From Pilasporangium apinafurcum (lineage: Eukaryota > Oomycota > Peronosporomycetes > Pythiales > Pythiaceae), in NCBI GenBank assembly GCA_001600495.1, contig BCKE01000038.1, positions 43,223 to 107,222 on the forward strand: a stretch of 64,000 nt of DNA. The letters run 5' to 3'. Shown piece after piece: positions 53,601 to 64,000 of the stretch; position 1 is the first letter of the stretch; every line of letters starts with the position of its first letter. Under the pieces are notes generated by a model. That model was not told the origin of the DNA and ran no database searches. It saw nothing but the letters and a program-made list of their open reading frames with translations. A program made the position numbers and the translations under genes.

Positions 53601-56142
53601 GGACTGAGTTTGGAAGGTGTTTTACTAATGCTGGAATTAGCATTCGCGAGTTCCGAGAGCTGTGCGAGCAACATTCAACTGCAGCTTGAACGATTTGAGA
53701 CGAATAATGGTTTAGTAAATAAACCAAATAACCATCTCCAAGGAGTTCTGGGAGCTCCTTCCCAATAATTTTCAAGCCCACCACACGAGACTCCAATTCC
53801 TACCAGTACAAACTGATGCATAAGAGTATGAAAGCTAGACAACATGCATTGTTTGCTGACAAGTTACCTTCTCTTCGTGAAGTAACTTTTGCAGGATAAT
53901 GTTCGCTGTCTCATCCATCCATTCTGATAAACGCAGCAACGCAACGGCAGCACATACAACTACAGATTTATCTTCGTCCTTGCTCTGCATGAGTTTCTGA
54001 AGCATCTCGAAGCATTGGTCCGAATCTGTATTAAACTTTTCGTATCCACATGCTAGAATTGCGGCGACACGCAGTTGCCTTGGAACGGCAGTAGATTTGT
54101 CCATTACCATCATCATCAAATCCATGGCATTAAAAATCCCCATTGGATAGCTGCTCGGATCTGGTTGAAGGTAAGATTCTTGGGATTCCAGGACAAATTG
54201 GCGCTTGGCAGCTGTATGCAGACTAATGAGGCGTAGCTTTGTGTGTAACGGTGTTAGCGGAAGATTGTCGTGACTCTTCTTATAGAACAAAGTTCGAAGT
54301 TCCTGATGTACAACAGCCATTAACAAGAGAGGCACTATTGCAGCTGCCGAAGTGCAAAAACGAAACTTACTTGCGCAAACAAACTTATATGCTCATGGGA
54401 GAGCAAGCTGAGAACATAGCTGACTTGATTCTGGGCGCCATTCAATAATGTTTCCTTCACCAGCGTAACCTGGCAGTATGGAATCATGAAAACATCAGTT
54501 CATCATATTGTGGAAGAACTTCCAGAGAAGGATAACTACACACCTGGTCAGGGGTGAAGTCGATAAGAGGAGAGCTGAGATCTAAATACCCTTGCCTCAG
54601 CGACGAATAGAATTCCGCAGCGTATGATTTTTGGGCTGCTAATGCATCAATGAACCAAACGACCGATGAAACGATCATTATCACACTGTGCGATGGCGAA
54701 ACGAGGAAAGAGGTTCACTCAAACGTTCATTGCTATACTAATGCCAAATTTCTATAGTACACACCTGAGCGATGTTGTTCCGAATAATCTCACCGCAATC
54801 TCAGACGTTAAAATCATTGAGAAGACAGCCCCAAAAATTCGAGAGAGCGAACGAAATGGACCATACACGAAGCTTTTGAACCTCAGTCGTTCGCAAGCAT
54901 TAAACGGTAGCCATAGTAGTTCTCTCGCAGGATTAAAAATTGCCTGAGAAATGGCATTATAAAGTGCTCGGCTGAAAATGAGTGAGTACGCAGACTATAG
55001 AAAATAGGTCAGCAGCGTCAGATAACACGAGTCAAATCTACCTGATGGAACTACTTACGCTAGAAGTGTACGTCGATGCACCGAAGAGAAAGACAGTCAG
55101 GGGTAACATGCCAATAGCGTACATTACCCCAAAATGCGTGAAGAACGGTCCTGATGCTAGCTGCATGGGAATCATAAGGAAACTTTGCACACCATTGATC
55201 ATTGTGAGAGAGGATTTGACTTCGTTTTCATCTAGAAACGATAGAACTGAGAGCGTCTGGTTGTCCACAAGTACACGTGCGACTGTCGCCAGCATGTCGA
55301 AAAAGCAAATATGCTTCAGATACGTTCGAGTCTGGATCTCTGCAATGATAGTTGCCGATGAATCCTTATCATTGGACGGCGAAGTTATACCAGCGTTTCG
55401 AGGAGAGGTACGAGCCACTTTCGATGTTGCCTTGCCAATAGTTTTTCCAACACCATTGCTCTCAGTTGTGGGTGTAAAATGATCGGCTGAGCAATACAAC
55501 ACCACCGCCACAAAGAGCTGCATGAGCGCTGCAGCAATGAGGTTGTACTCAGTTGGGAGTTTTTGCTGTTGAATTGAAGGTAGCACCACAAAGCTGGCCA
55601 GAAGGCTTCCAAAAGTTGTCCCAAATGTGATGAACCTAGCAACAGAACCACACAACAATGCACCACTGATCCACAAGAATAAAACATACTAGTGCGCATA
55701 ACGTATTTACTAACCCAAAATATTTCTTGGACTGCGAGACATCGAATGCCTTGGCACAGAGATCCCAAAACTGCTGCGCTAATAACTGCATGGAAATCTC
55801 GAGCCAAATGTAGATCGCCACGGAAACCCCACGGGACAGCAGCGGCAGCCAGAGCGACGCGAGCGAGAGAATTAACAAACCCACCGCTAGTACGGCTGGT
55901 GCGATCGCGTACACGATATTAGCGGGTGTGTTGATGGCAGCAAGCTTTGCGAGATGACTGCTGGCGGTTGTCAGCGCATACGCGGTCGTGAAGGACAAGA
56001 GCAGCGTGAGCGCCGCGATGTTGGATGCCGCATAGCAGCGAAGAAAGATCGTGTCACGTGAGATAGTACCGATGACCGTCACACAGCACTGCACCGTAAA
56101 AAGCGCGCAGAAGAACCCGACGCGCAGCATCGGCTGCGTCAT
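50649..56142 (-). CDS. Nucleotide-transporter-like membrane domain fused to HEAT/ARM repeats and cyclic-nucleotide-binding domains
   Basis: Roughly 1,600-1,700 residues in many short exons, all minus strand. From the ATG at 56142 (MTQPMLRVGFFCAL) come about ten to twelve membrane helices with patterns of the NTT/Npt-like (ATP/ADP-exchanger-related MFS) family: QFWDLCAKAFDVSQSKKYFG, VLVDNQTLSVLSFLDENEVK, ALYNAISQAIFNPARELLWL and FKSFVYGPFRSLSRIFG (54,700-56,140). Then come helical repeats of HEAT/ARM type (about 52,390-54,450, e.g. PRQLRVAAILACGYEKFN, VAALKWFDPTALWGTLYQFT). At the C-terminus are two or more cNMP-binding modules (52,020-52,200; 51,650-51,975; 50,980-51,610), with FVYVIIEGTVAI, ELRDGDCFGEE and RILAELGFGTCIGQAALL. 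The exon joins seen (e.g. TATTTTGG|GTTAGT to TTGCTAG|GTTCATC) keep one frame across the domain boundaries, which argues for one gene. The substrate is unknown; regulation by a cyclic nucleotide is inferred from the domains. Confidence 0.78.
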
Positions 56143-56383
56143 GTTTGCCCTCAATTGCAACTTCAGATTTCGCGCTTTTGTGGGGTGCCAATGTGGGAAA
56201 CATCCTCGATTAAGTATCGTATCGCTGGTTGAAGTGATGTAATGTCAACAATTTTGTGTACATAGAGCACCGATGGATATTTAATCAAGTCATCATTGCT
56301 TCGTGCTAACAAAAAAATACCGTTCATGACTAAATAAAACTGAACTGTTTTGAATGTACAATTGTCTGGTGCAAGAGATATAG

Positions 56384-58613
56384 ATGGAAGAAGTGAAAGC
56401 GCTGCTGCAATCGCTACATGAGCATGAGAATGCGGAGCTCACAGAGAATTTACTGCTGGAGAAACTGAACACATTGAAGGAGAAAATCCTTCAATCCAGC
56501 GGCCTCCCTCAATTGCTGGTGTTCTGTCATGCCGTGGTAGAAATTGTGGTGTATTTGGAAGGCAGACCGCAAATCCATCAAGGACAAAGTCTTATCACAT
56601 TGCTTGAGATCGCGATTATGTACACTTATCGATGTTTCAACCGATTAAGCGACGATCTGGACAAAGAAAAGGACAACATGACTTCGTCGACTGACTGGCG
56701 GTTCCTGCGGAGCGCTTTGGTACGTGTTTTACAGTATGTATACGTCCATTCGACCGATTCTGGGCACGCGGGTGTGATAGTTGTCAGTCGTCTAGTCGTC
56801 TTACTCTCGTGTTGCTGGCTTCGCTACGATCGATCGACAAATATGGAGAAAATTACAGCGTTTCTCTCAGCGGTTGTGGAGTTTTGTGATCAACATCCAG
56901 ACGCATACCATCTGGCAAAACAACCACTATTTTTGCTGGGCATGGTGCATTTGGTAGAGAAACAAGAAAAAGAGCAGGCGCTGACATATTTCCAATTGGC
57001 TGCAAGGCTCATCAACAGCAGTAGCGATGAAATTGCACAACGCGAGGCGGAGAACGCAGGCGTGTTTCATTACTGGTATGCAATGGTGCTACTGAAGAAT
57101 GGATACATGAGTGATGCAATCGAGCAACTAAAAAACTGCTTACGTGCGAATTATGAACCCGTGGCAAGCTTGACACTATCAGCGCTGATCCATTTACAAG
57201 AACGGCAGGACGTTCAAGATGCTGCGGCGGAGTTGGAACGAGCATTGGAAGTAGATTTTTCACAGTCAATATCCATCTTCAACTATGCACTCTTACTTGG
57301 AAGAATGGGGAATTACGAAGCGCAACTGCAAATGCTGCATTACTTCCAGGAGGCAGTTAGCAGCAACAGCGCCGAGAAAGACCTAGCGATGCCAGCATTA
57401 ACCCAAAAACGAAAACGAGATGGAAGCAGAACTGAAATGGACGTGATGGATCGATCAGCACTTTTTGCTGATGTAAAAATGTCGGATCTATTTCCATCCA
57501 AGACGGCGCAGGTGTCAACAAAGATGATGAATTATCAATTAGCGAATGCTGCATTAGAGAATGGTACGATCTACTGAATGCATGCCTCACTAGCGGAGAG
57601 TGATAATTTCATTGACGTGGCATCGTGGATAGGCGAGTGGCTGGAAGCCAAACAGTATTTTGAAGCGTATCTTGATCAAGAAGTTGAGTCGGCTTCATCA
57701 CCAAAACATTCGGTAAGTGGATATTGATGTAACTTCATTCCTCTCTACAATCAAAATGAGATGTGTTAATGGAGCATAATAGATTCTAGATGCTGCGCTC
57801 GATTACGTCTATGTACTGCTACAGGTAATACATCTATATCAATGGCGATTATGTGTGTTCCTGTGTGATCATAGATGGTAATTGTTATTGCAGTGTGATT
57901 GCCCATCGTTATCGCTTACCAAGTGCGACGATTTTCTCGCCAAATATGGTGATGAATTGAAAAACAATTCAAGAATTTTTTTGTTACACCTTTATAAAGC
58001 AGATGCCCTGCTGAGCTTGGAACGTGTGGACGACTGTCACGATTATCTCAAGAACATTGGTAACATCAATGCAACATCAACTGGAGCCTCATCGCCTTGT
58101 GAAACTGCGATTATGGATGATATTGCGTTGTGCCACTCTCAGTTGCTCAATAACTTGGCTGTTGCAATAGCGTGTCGCGACGATATCGATGCTGCCATTG
58201 CAACCCTTCGCCAAGGTCTCCAACAGTATCCAAAGGCACTCAACATGAAGTTTAATCTGGTGCTACTCCTATGGAGAAAGGCACAAAAAGAAGCGGCATG
58301 TACAATCTGGATAGAAACACGGGGATGGAATCTGCAGATGGACCCGAATGAACTTGGCAATGATGATAAACTACTGGACATTGTGGCTTCGACAGAAGAT
58401 GCTGCAGTGATGGCTAGTGCTGATACAGATGTGGCTATATCTAGACATGTCTATGACGAGGATAGGCTCGGTGGTGTTTCAAAGCAGCAGCTATTGTATC
58501 TGGACGCGCTTGTGTTGAATCATTGGGGCAAAATTCGGAATGAGCAAGTCGTCAAGAACTCGTTAAACTACGTTTCCTATTTGGAGAATCTCGCCGCAGC
58601 AAAAGAAAACTGA
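56384..58613 (+). CDS. TPR-like helical repeat protein, unknown function
   Basis: Four exons (56384-57563, 57594-57712, 57783-57824, 57894-58613) join in frame to 686 residues. The protein is almost entirely alpha-helical, with TPR-like pairs such as AGVFHYWYAMVLLKNGYMSD, AIEQLKNCLRANYEPVASLT and NNLAVAIACRDDIDAAIATL. A basic stretch KRKRDG with Lys/Arg is at about residue 345. The first intron is only 30 nt (GTACGATC...CACTAG); without removing it, the frame stops at 57577. It lies 241 bp from the divergent start of the transporter fusion, so the two may share a promoter. I do not recognise a named family; Mau2/Scc4-type TPR superhelices are a loose possibility. Confidence 0.7.
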
Positions 58614-58698
58614 TCGTTGGGTAGTTCATTATTTATTCTTGGAGGCGTCCCTTTCAAGCGTCACAAGAAGGAAGCGGTGAGTTCATCTGTTTTTGACC

Positions 58699-59358
58699 AT
58701 GAACTCTAGAAGCACAAGCGATACAAAGGATCAGAAATCACGCCGCGAGGGTTGCTTGCATCAAATTCCAAAATTCTGGGATGCGATAACTCGCTTGGTG
58801 CAAGTCCAACTTTTATGCAGCTTACTCATGCAGCTCTCGTATGTAGCCTTCCCTGCCTATAATTTTACGCTGGCACTGTGGTGTTTCGTGTGCTGCACGT
58901 CCGAGTGGAATGCAAAGCATCCGCGTCTTTTGCCGCTTCATGTCGGTGCTCTTAGCTTTTCGATTATCACAGATATTATCTGGATGAGTCTGTGGGTTTC
59001 AGGACACGTATTTTACGATCAAATGTGCGGAGTAAATGGCGTGTCAATTGTGAGTTGTGGAGGCGCATCTGACTACTTTCCAGGGTGCACAACGAATCGC
59101 TTTGCTCTCTTCACTCTTATTGTGAATGATCTAGCAAAATTTAGTGTTGTTATCAGTCTTTTGCGTATTCATGCGCTTACTCCTAGCCATCACAAACGAC
59201 ACCAACACCACCGCGATAATGAGGCAGTTTTAACCAAGGACGTATCAGTTCCACGTGCTCAAATACGTCAATTACCCTCAGTGTCTGTAGTTTCACCAGA
59301 ACCAGGAACATCGTTCAGTTCAATTCCGGCTGAGGACCCATTGGAAAGTGTATCTTGA
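58699..59358 (+). CDS. Four-helix membrane protein, AGTRAP-like
   Basis: A single exon, 219 residues from ATG 58699 (MNSRSTSDTKDQKSRREG). Four hydrophobic helices: about 38-55 (LLCSLLMQLSYVAFPAY), 57-70 (FTLALWCFVCCT), 83-103 (HVGALSFSIITDIIWMSLWV) and 133-158 (FALFTLIVNDLAKFSVVISL). The asparagine-threonine start of helix 2, the D in helix 3 and the order of helices resemble the type-1 angiotensin-receptor-associated (AGTRAP) family, a small ER/Golgi membrane protein family. A His/Arg-rich and Ser/Pro-rich C-terminal tail of about 60 residues follows. Cysteines in the helix 3-4 loop (VSCGGASDYFPGC) might pair. It ends only 65 bp from the convergent gene. Family assignment is tentative. Confidence 0.68.
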   Translation: MNSRSTSDTKDQKSRREGCLHQIPKFWDAITRLVQVQLLCSLLMQLSYVAFPAYNFTLALWCFVCCTSEWNAKHPRLLPLHVGALSFSIITDIIWMSLWVSGHVFYDQMCGVNGVSIVSCGGASDYFPGCTTNRFALFTLIVNDLAKFSVVISLLRIHALTPSHHKRHQHHRDNEAVLTKDVSVPRAQIRQLPSVSVVSPEPGTSFSSIPAEDPLESVS

Positions 59359-59423
59359 AAGCTGTATTGGAGATAAAGATAAATAGATGTGAACAGCTTG
59401 AGCGAAAGACTGTGTTCTGTGGA

Positions 59424-62400
59424 TTACCACTTAAATGCTTCGTCGTCTTCAACTTCCTCTGCTCGAGCAGATATTGGTCCTTTATCTTCATCCGATGAGT
59501 TGTCGAAAGCATCCAATTCTTCTGGAATTTCATTGCTCGTATCGTCGTTGAGATGCTGTTGTGAATTGACTTCTTCGGATGTGACTGCTTTGGTACTATG
59601 TGTTCTCTCCAGAGTGTCGGATGTGGATGAAGATGAATGGATTTTTGGTGGCTTCTTAGTCTCTTTTTGGTCAGCAGATGGATGACTATGCTGTAAAAGG
59701 AAAGGATCGTGCATCCGATCGTCTGGAAGCAGCGATACCAATCCGTGGTCGTTGCACACACGCACAAACGCGTCCATCGATAGAGCAAATGATTGGTCCA
59801 CACTGCCCATCAACGCTTCGCGAAACATTCGAAGGATGCGTCGGTCACTGAAATGTGGCATGCGAGCGCGAATGATCGAAGTGAATTCACTCAGAGAAAG
59901 CACACAGTCGTGATTCACGTCACCCTTCCCGTGCCAGTCAAATAAAGACGTCAGTGAACTATTTAGTGTGCGTTACGATGGATTCACTTACTGCATCGAA
60001 GAGCACGATCAAATCCGTCTCCATAACCTTCTGCCGTTGTTCTAGTGCGTCCATTAGTAGAAGCAGCACCTTGTGGACGTCAGTGACAATCCGAGGCTTC
60101 ACATGTCGATCTTTCGGGTCGGTTGGTTGACTAGCCATTGCCGATTGGCCACCTTCTTCATTCATAAGCATGGCACGTCGCATTTCAGCACGCACTGCTA
60201 ATCGATTACCTGAGATTTCCGTGAGTGCCCTGCCTGCGTAAATGGCTGTGCTATACTCCACCTGACGCACAAATGAACAGAAACACACCGACACTCCTCA
60301 GTGTCTTATGATCCAAGAGAAAGCAACGGTATCGGATCATGAACCTCTCTGCAATAGCTGACAACAGTGTCTTCGGGTAGGCAACTGATGAACCACCTAA
60401 GAACAGCAATGGCATGGTTCAGTGGCACCCATTTCTTGGTCGGTTCCACCTGAATCACATGTTCAAGTGGATGTTGCGGCGGCGCTGCTTTTTGGTTTTT
60501 CTTCTTTGGGAGCTTCACTGGTGGTGGCCGTAGCAAGTAGTGACGAGCTGTTAGAAATACACGCAGAAAACTGCGGTCCAGATATCCTCTTCGTTTCTTT
60601 TGAAGTGGTGTTGGTGCTGCAATAGATTCGGTGTGGCTGATCACTTCACTTTTAGCTTGTTGCTGAGTTGCTTGGACGTTTTCATCCACCTCGCCATCTT
60701 TGAGCAAATTCAGAAAACGAGCAAAAAGTTGAACATGTGAACTGCGTCGATAGACGTTCTTGACCGAGATGAGGAAGCGATAGAGGCCAATCTCAGCGCT
60801 TTGCCGTAGTCCATGGGTCTTTAAAAAGAACTCGCTAATGAATTTCGGCTGGACAAAAAATCACCCAATAAAGTAAAACAGAGTGTCAATATATTCTGCG
60901 CTGGTCCTACTTTTGAAAAAACACAAAACGCACCATTTCTTCGCGCACAACACCGTCGGCTTCATCCACCTGGTCAGACATGAATTTGTCGTCGTAAATG
61001 GCTTCAATTTGTTGAATCACCTGCTCAAGTGAGTAAAACGGGAACGCCATCACCGACTTCGGTAAATTGGACAAGAACAGCACAATCGGTGCTGGGAGCT
61101 CCCTAGTTTTACAGATCGCATATACAATGAGGCTAAGTCTTACAATCAAAGAATTAGCATGTTACGCACCACTCCTGCTCGATGCGTTCGATTCTTCTCG
61201 CCTCCTGTTTGGATTTCTTCTTTGCGTTTCTTTCCAGTGTCCAGACGTCCATACACTGCTTTTCGATACAATTACATTACAATGAGACCCGAGCCGAATC
61301 AGTACAAAAATTCGTCTTTCACGCAAGAAGTTGATGAATGTTGTCACCTCTTGTTGTCCAGTGGAGTCCATACTGACTTGGGATCTGTCTTTGTTGCTTA
61401 TGGGTATGGGGCGACCATGACAGTTTTTGCAGGCAACAAACGCATTAAACCGCCGCCACATCATGCGGTGTAGCGTCGTTTTTGAGACAAACCGTGGGAT
61501 TCCATCCTATCATATACCATATTAAGAGTGGAAAGCAAACAAACGAGAATTTTATGGATGTGTTGGCCGTGACAAACCTGGATATCCCACAACCCATCAT
61601 CGTTCACTTCTGTTTGCGTTGAGTTGGTTTGCCATTCGACAGAAGGAGGCTGAGCCGTAAGCTCGCGAATCGCCTTGTCCTGCTTGCTCACCAGTGTTTC
61701 CTTTTCCCGTAACGCCAGTCTACATGGTCCAATGCTCGCTCAAATAACGTCTCTGGATAGCAAACATTTAAAAAACACACATACACACATACTTCATTTC
61801 GTCCACGATATGCTTGTGATGCTCTCGCATCTACAGAATCAGCACAAACATATGCAGTCATGCCATGATCTCTTGATGTTTTTCATGGAAACGGACAGAA
61901 AAACAGAAAAATCTCTACCTCCTCGAGCTGCTTCCGCTCATAGAGTAACATTTCGTCATGTTTTTTCTAGTCGTATGCGTCAAAGCCACAGTGTAGATGA
62001 CATTGAGACTTTGTTTATCATGTAAGTGCTCTTCACTAACGTTCTTTACCTTCATTTCCGTAAGTTCTTCAGTGAGTTGTCGTTCCTGGAGTCGCAAGTG
62101 TGCCTCGAGCTGCTTCAGTTCACACACTTGGGCTTCTAATTCCTTCTGATCCGTCAATTCTGTACGCATTTCGTGGCATTGTTGCTCGAGATCGTCCAGT
62201 TGGCTCTGCTGAGTCTTGAGCACTAGGTCTTTGGCCTCTAGTACCTTGGTAAGTTTGGTGCATTCACTCACTTTCCATGCGTATAGCTCCTTCCATTGCA
62301 CGATCGACGCTTTGTCAGCTGCACGCTCAGTCTCATGCTCCTACCAACTCCAGAAGAGCAAATCTGATGAATTTAGATATCAATATTTGAAGATGTAAAG

Positions 62401-63181
62401 ACAAATTGATTGATCACCCGTTCATATCGCCAATACATTCGCAAGGACAACTCCAACAGCTTCTCAAAAAGCTTGAGGTAACTTTCTTCGATTCGAAACA
62501 ACGCATGCCCGAGCTCCTTCCGATGACCCATAGTGTCCCGTGCAATATCCTTGAACTGCTTTGACAACATCTACAATAGAGATAAAAGACTTATAAAATG
62601 CAGTGCTGATATCGCCACTCAATTTGTCGTACCCGAATAGTATCGATGGCTCGCAGCATCTCTGGCTCGCTCTGAATTCTCTCGATCTCTTTTCTCTGGG
62701 CTGTTTCGTCGCTTTGTAGTACTGTCTTGGGGATGTACTTACCGGTGATGCGATGGCAGAGCGCACTCGCATACGCGAATAGCTCTACGTTCTCCGGGTT
62801 TTCGAGTCGATTCACGTAGCCAGTAGCTGATGGCCATTGCTTGTTGTTGGTTGATAGATGATGCCCATTTACCACTTGTCGAATTGGGGAAAAAGGTAAG
62901 GGCCCCATACCACTCCCTGATGAAGGAAAAGGTACATCTGTGGGAACAGTTTTGGAATCCAGTAGATCGGTGATAGTAAAACAGACTCGTGACGCGGGTG
63001 GATTCTCGTCGTTGGTATTGTCGGTTGGAAGTGTCGCAGCAGAGATGCTCGCACGCAGTCCCTTCCTGGCATTTGTTCTTGCGGTAGCTGTCGTTGATCC
63101 ACTGGTAATGGTGTTGTTGTCATTGATTGCTGGTCGGGGCAAGTATGATGTAGACTTGGCTGATGCTGCGGAGTGATGCAT
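59424..63181 (-). CDS. Large coiled-coil protein with C-terminal EF-hand, unknown function
   Basis: About a dozen exons, roughly 900-950 residues. Start at ATG 63181 (MHHSAASAKSTSYLPRPA). The N-terminus is Thr/Ser/Asn-rich; a helical region (about 62,600-62,750) follows. Then come long charged coiled coils (62,060-62,300; e.g. LVLKTQQSQLDDLEQQCHEM) and a conserved-looking core (about 60,720-61,100), with SVMAFPFYSLEQVIQQIEAI and FLKTHGLRQSAEIGLYRFLI. The C-terminal part (59,424-60,290) contains an EF-hand loop DVNHDCVLSLSE, in which Cys replaces the usual Gly, and a second EF-like helix, ending in an acidic tail (EEVEDDEAFKW). I cannot name the family. Its coiled-coil plus EF-hand composition and the presence of IFT139 in the window make a cytoskeletal or flagellar role conceivable, but this is not shown. 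Confidence 0.65.
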
Positions 63182-63508
63182 CACCTAGGAAATGAAAGCA
63201 CGTTAATGGAAAGTTGAACGTGTCACTTATTACATGCATAATACACATCGTTTACTAATCCGTGTTTGTATGTCTGAGTAACCGATCCATTTTTAGCTCC
63301 TCAACCCAAGATGATCTCATCATTAACGAACGCACTGGGTTACTGCGGTTGGTTTTCTGCGAAATGAGCAATACACACCACAACAATATCGGGAAGTATG
63401 GTTGTACAGATATGATGTACTTTACGAGATACCAAAAGACTTTGTTGACAACACTGCTATCGTATGACTTGAAAATGACGGAAATACATGTCAACCTCGC
63501 TGTTAACG

Positions 63509-63735
63509 TCAGTCAAAGAGGCTACAAGTTCTCATACCCCAATATGACATTTGCAAAGCATTCCTGGCCAAGATATGAGAGATAGCTTCGGATATTCCTA
63601 AGACAGAGGCAGCAACATCATAAATATGTATGGGAATGACTGCACGCCAGCGAAGACCACTTGCCTTTGCCATTGCATATAAGATAGCACGCTGTATTTG
63701 GTAACGTCTACGAGGATCTTGAATAGGAGTATTCA
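63509..63735 (-). CDS. Possible terminal exon of an unidentified gene
   Basis: A minus-strand frame of about 75 residues, ending TGA at 63509-63511. It runs from an ATAG acceptor-like site (63736) with good amino-acid composition (RRRYQIQRAILYAMAKASGL, VIPIHIYDVAASVLGISEAI). It has no start of its own; the rest of the gene would lie to the right, partly beyond the window. No family recognised. A plus-strand frame (63262-63585) overlaps it and is less convincing. Elsewhere in 63182-64000 nothing is recognised. Confidence 0.35.
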
Positions 63736-64000
63736 GCTATCATTTCTTTTCTTGTACCGCTGATCAACGTTGGACAAACGGTTCATGCCTTGTGGAAATG
63801 TAGTCACAGAGTGTGAGAAGAATCATCATCGTGGTAAAATATCTTCAAGATCACTTTACTCAAGAGATTTTATTTACTCTCAAAGATCAGTGCCTTATCG
63901 AACACTCATAGCATGAGAGAAATACAGACGTCACACCAAACGTTTCCCAAAAATTTCACGTAAAAGAAAAAAGAGACGTCTCTCTTTCTGTCCATGAAGA

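Overview
The window reads as compact nuclear DNA of a flagellated oomycete. Genes lie a few hundred bases apart on both strands. Introns are mostly 50-90 bp with GT...AG ends. At least two genes carry an oomycete-like initiator (YTCANTYY) close upstream of the start. The gene set includes mitochondrial and ciliary proteins (m-AAA protease, MICU-type EF-hand protein, IFT139/TTC21B). An Albugo-like white rust would fit, but that genus assignment is inference; nothing in the window proves it.

Layout. 1-1.5 kb: an internally deleted relic of a Fanzor (eukaryotic TnpB-like) nuclease. 2.2-8.1 kb: three intron-rich genes of unknown function, a coiled-coil/IQ protein and two small membrane-anchored proteins. 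8.4-13.8 kb: ribosomal protein uS5 (RPS2), a mitochondrial AFG3/FtsH-type m-AAA protease, and a PDZ-like protein with a probable lipidated N-terminus. 14.4-18.9 kb: two tandem GH47 alpha-1,2-mannosidase genes. 20.7-27.3 kb: one uninterrupted 2,212-codon gene of the bridge-like lipid-transfer (Hobbit/FMP27/SABRE) type. 27.4-29.7 kb: a MICU-like calcium-binding gene with many introns.

29.8-35.9 kb is an island of mobile DNA. It holds an HTH transposase remnant, a pair of ~110-bp inverted repeats, a broken Ty3/gypsy chromovirus fragment, a tRNA-derived SINE-like piece, and a second, much more complete Fanzor gene that carries one in-frame stop and a short insertion with a 9-bp target duplication. 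It also holds one of two almost identical 711-bp TTAA-flanked elements; the other copy is at 19.2 kb. An unrelated hypothetical gene sits at 34.1-35.0 kb.

37.9-63.2 kb is gene-dense again: IFT139, a WW plus C2HC zinc-finger protein, exportin-t, an atypical bZIP factor, a large fusion of a nucleotide-transporter-like membrane domain with HEAT/ARM repeats and cyclic-nucleotide-binding domains, a TPR protein, a four-helix membrane protein resembling the AGTRAP family, and a long coiled-coil/EF-hand protein.

The most notable contents are the two Fanzor loci, which differ in lineage and in degree of decay, and the transporter-HEAT-CNBD fusion. Most genes look like independent housekeeping functions. 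Several neighbours are convergent or divergent pairs that share short intergenic spaces.
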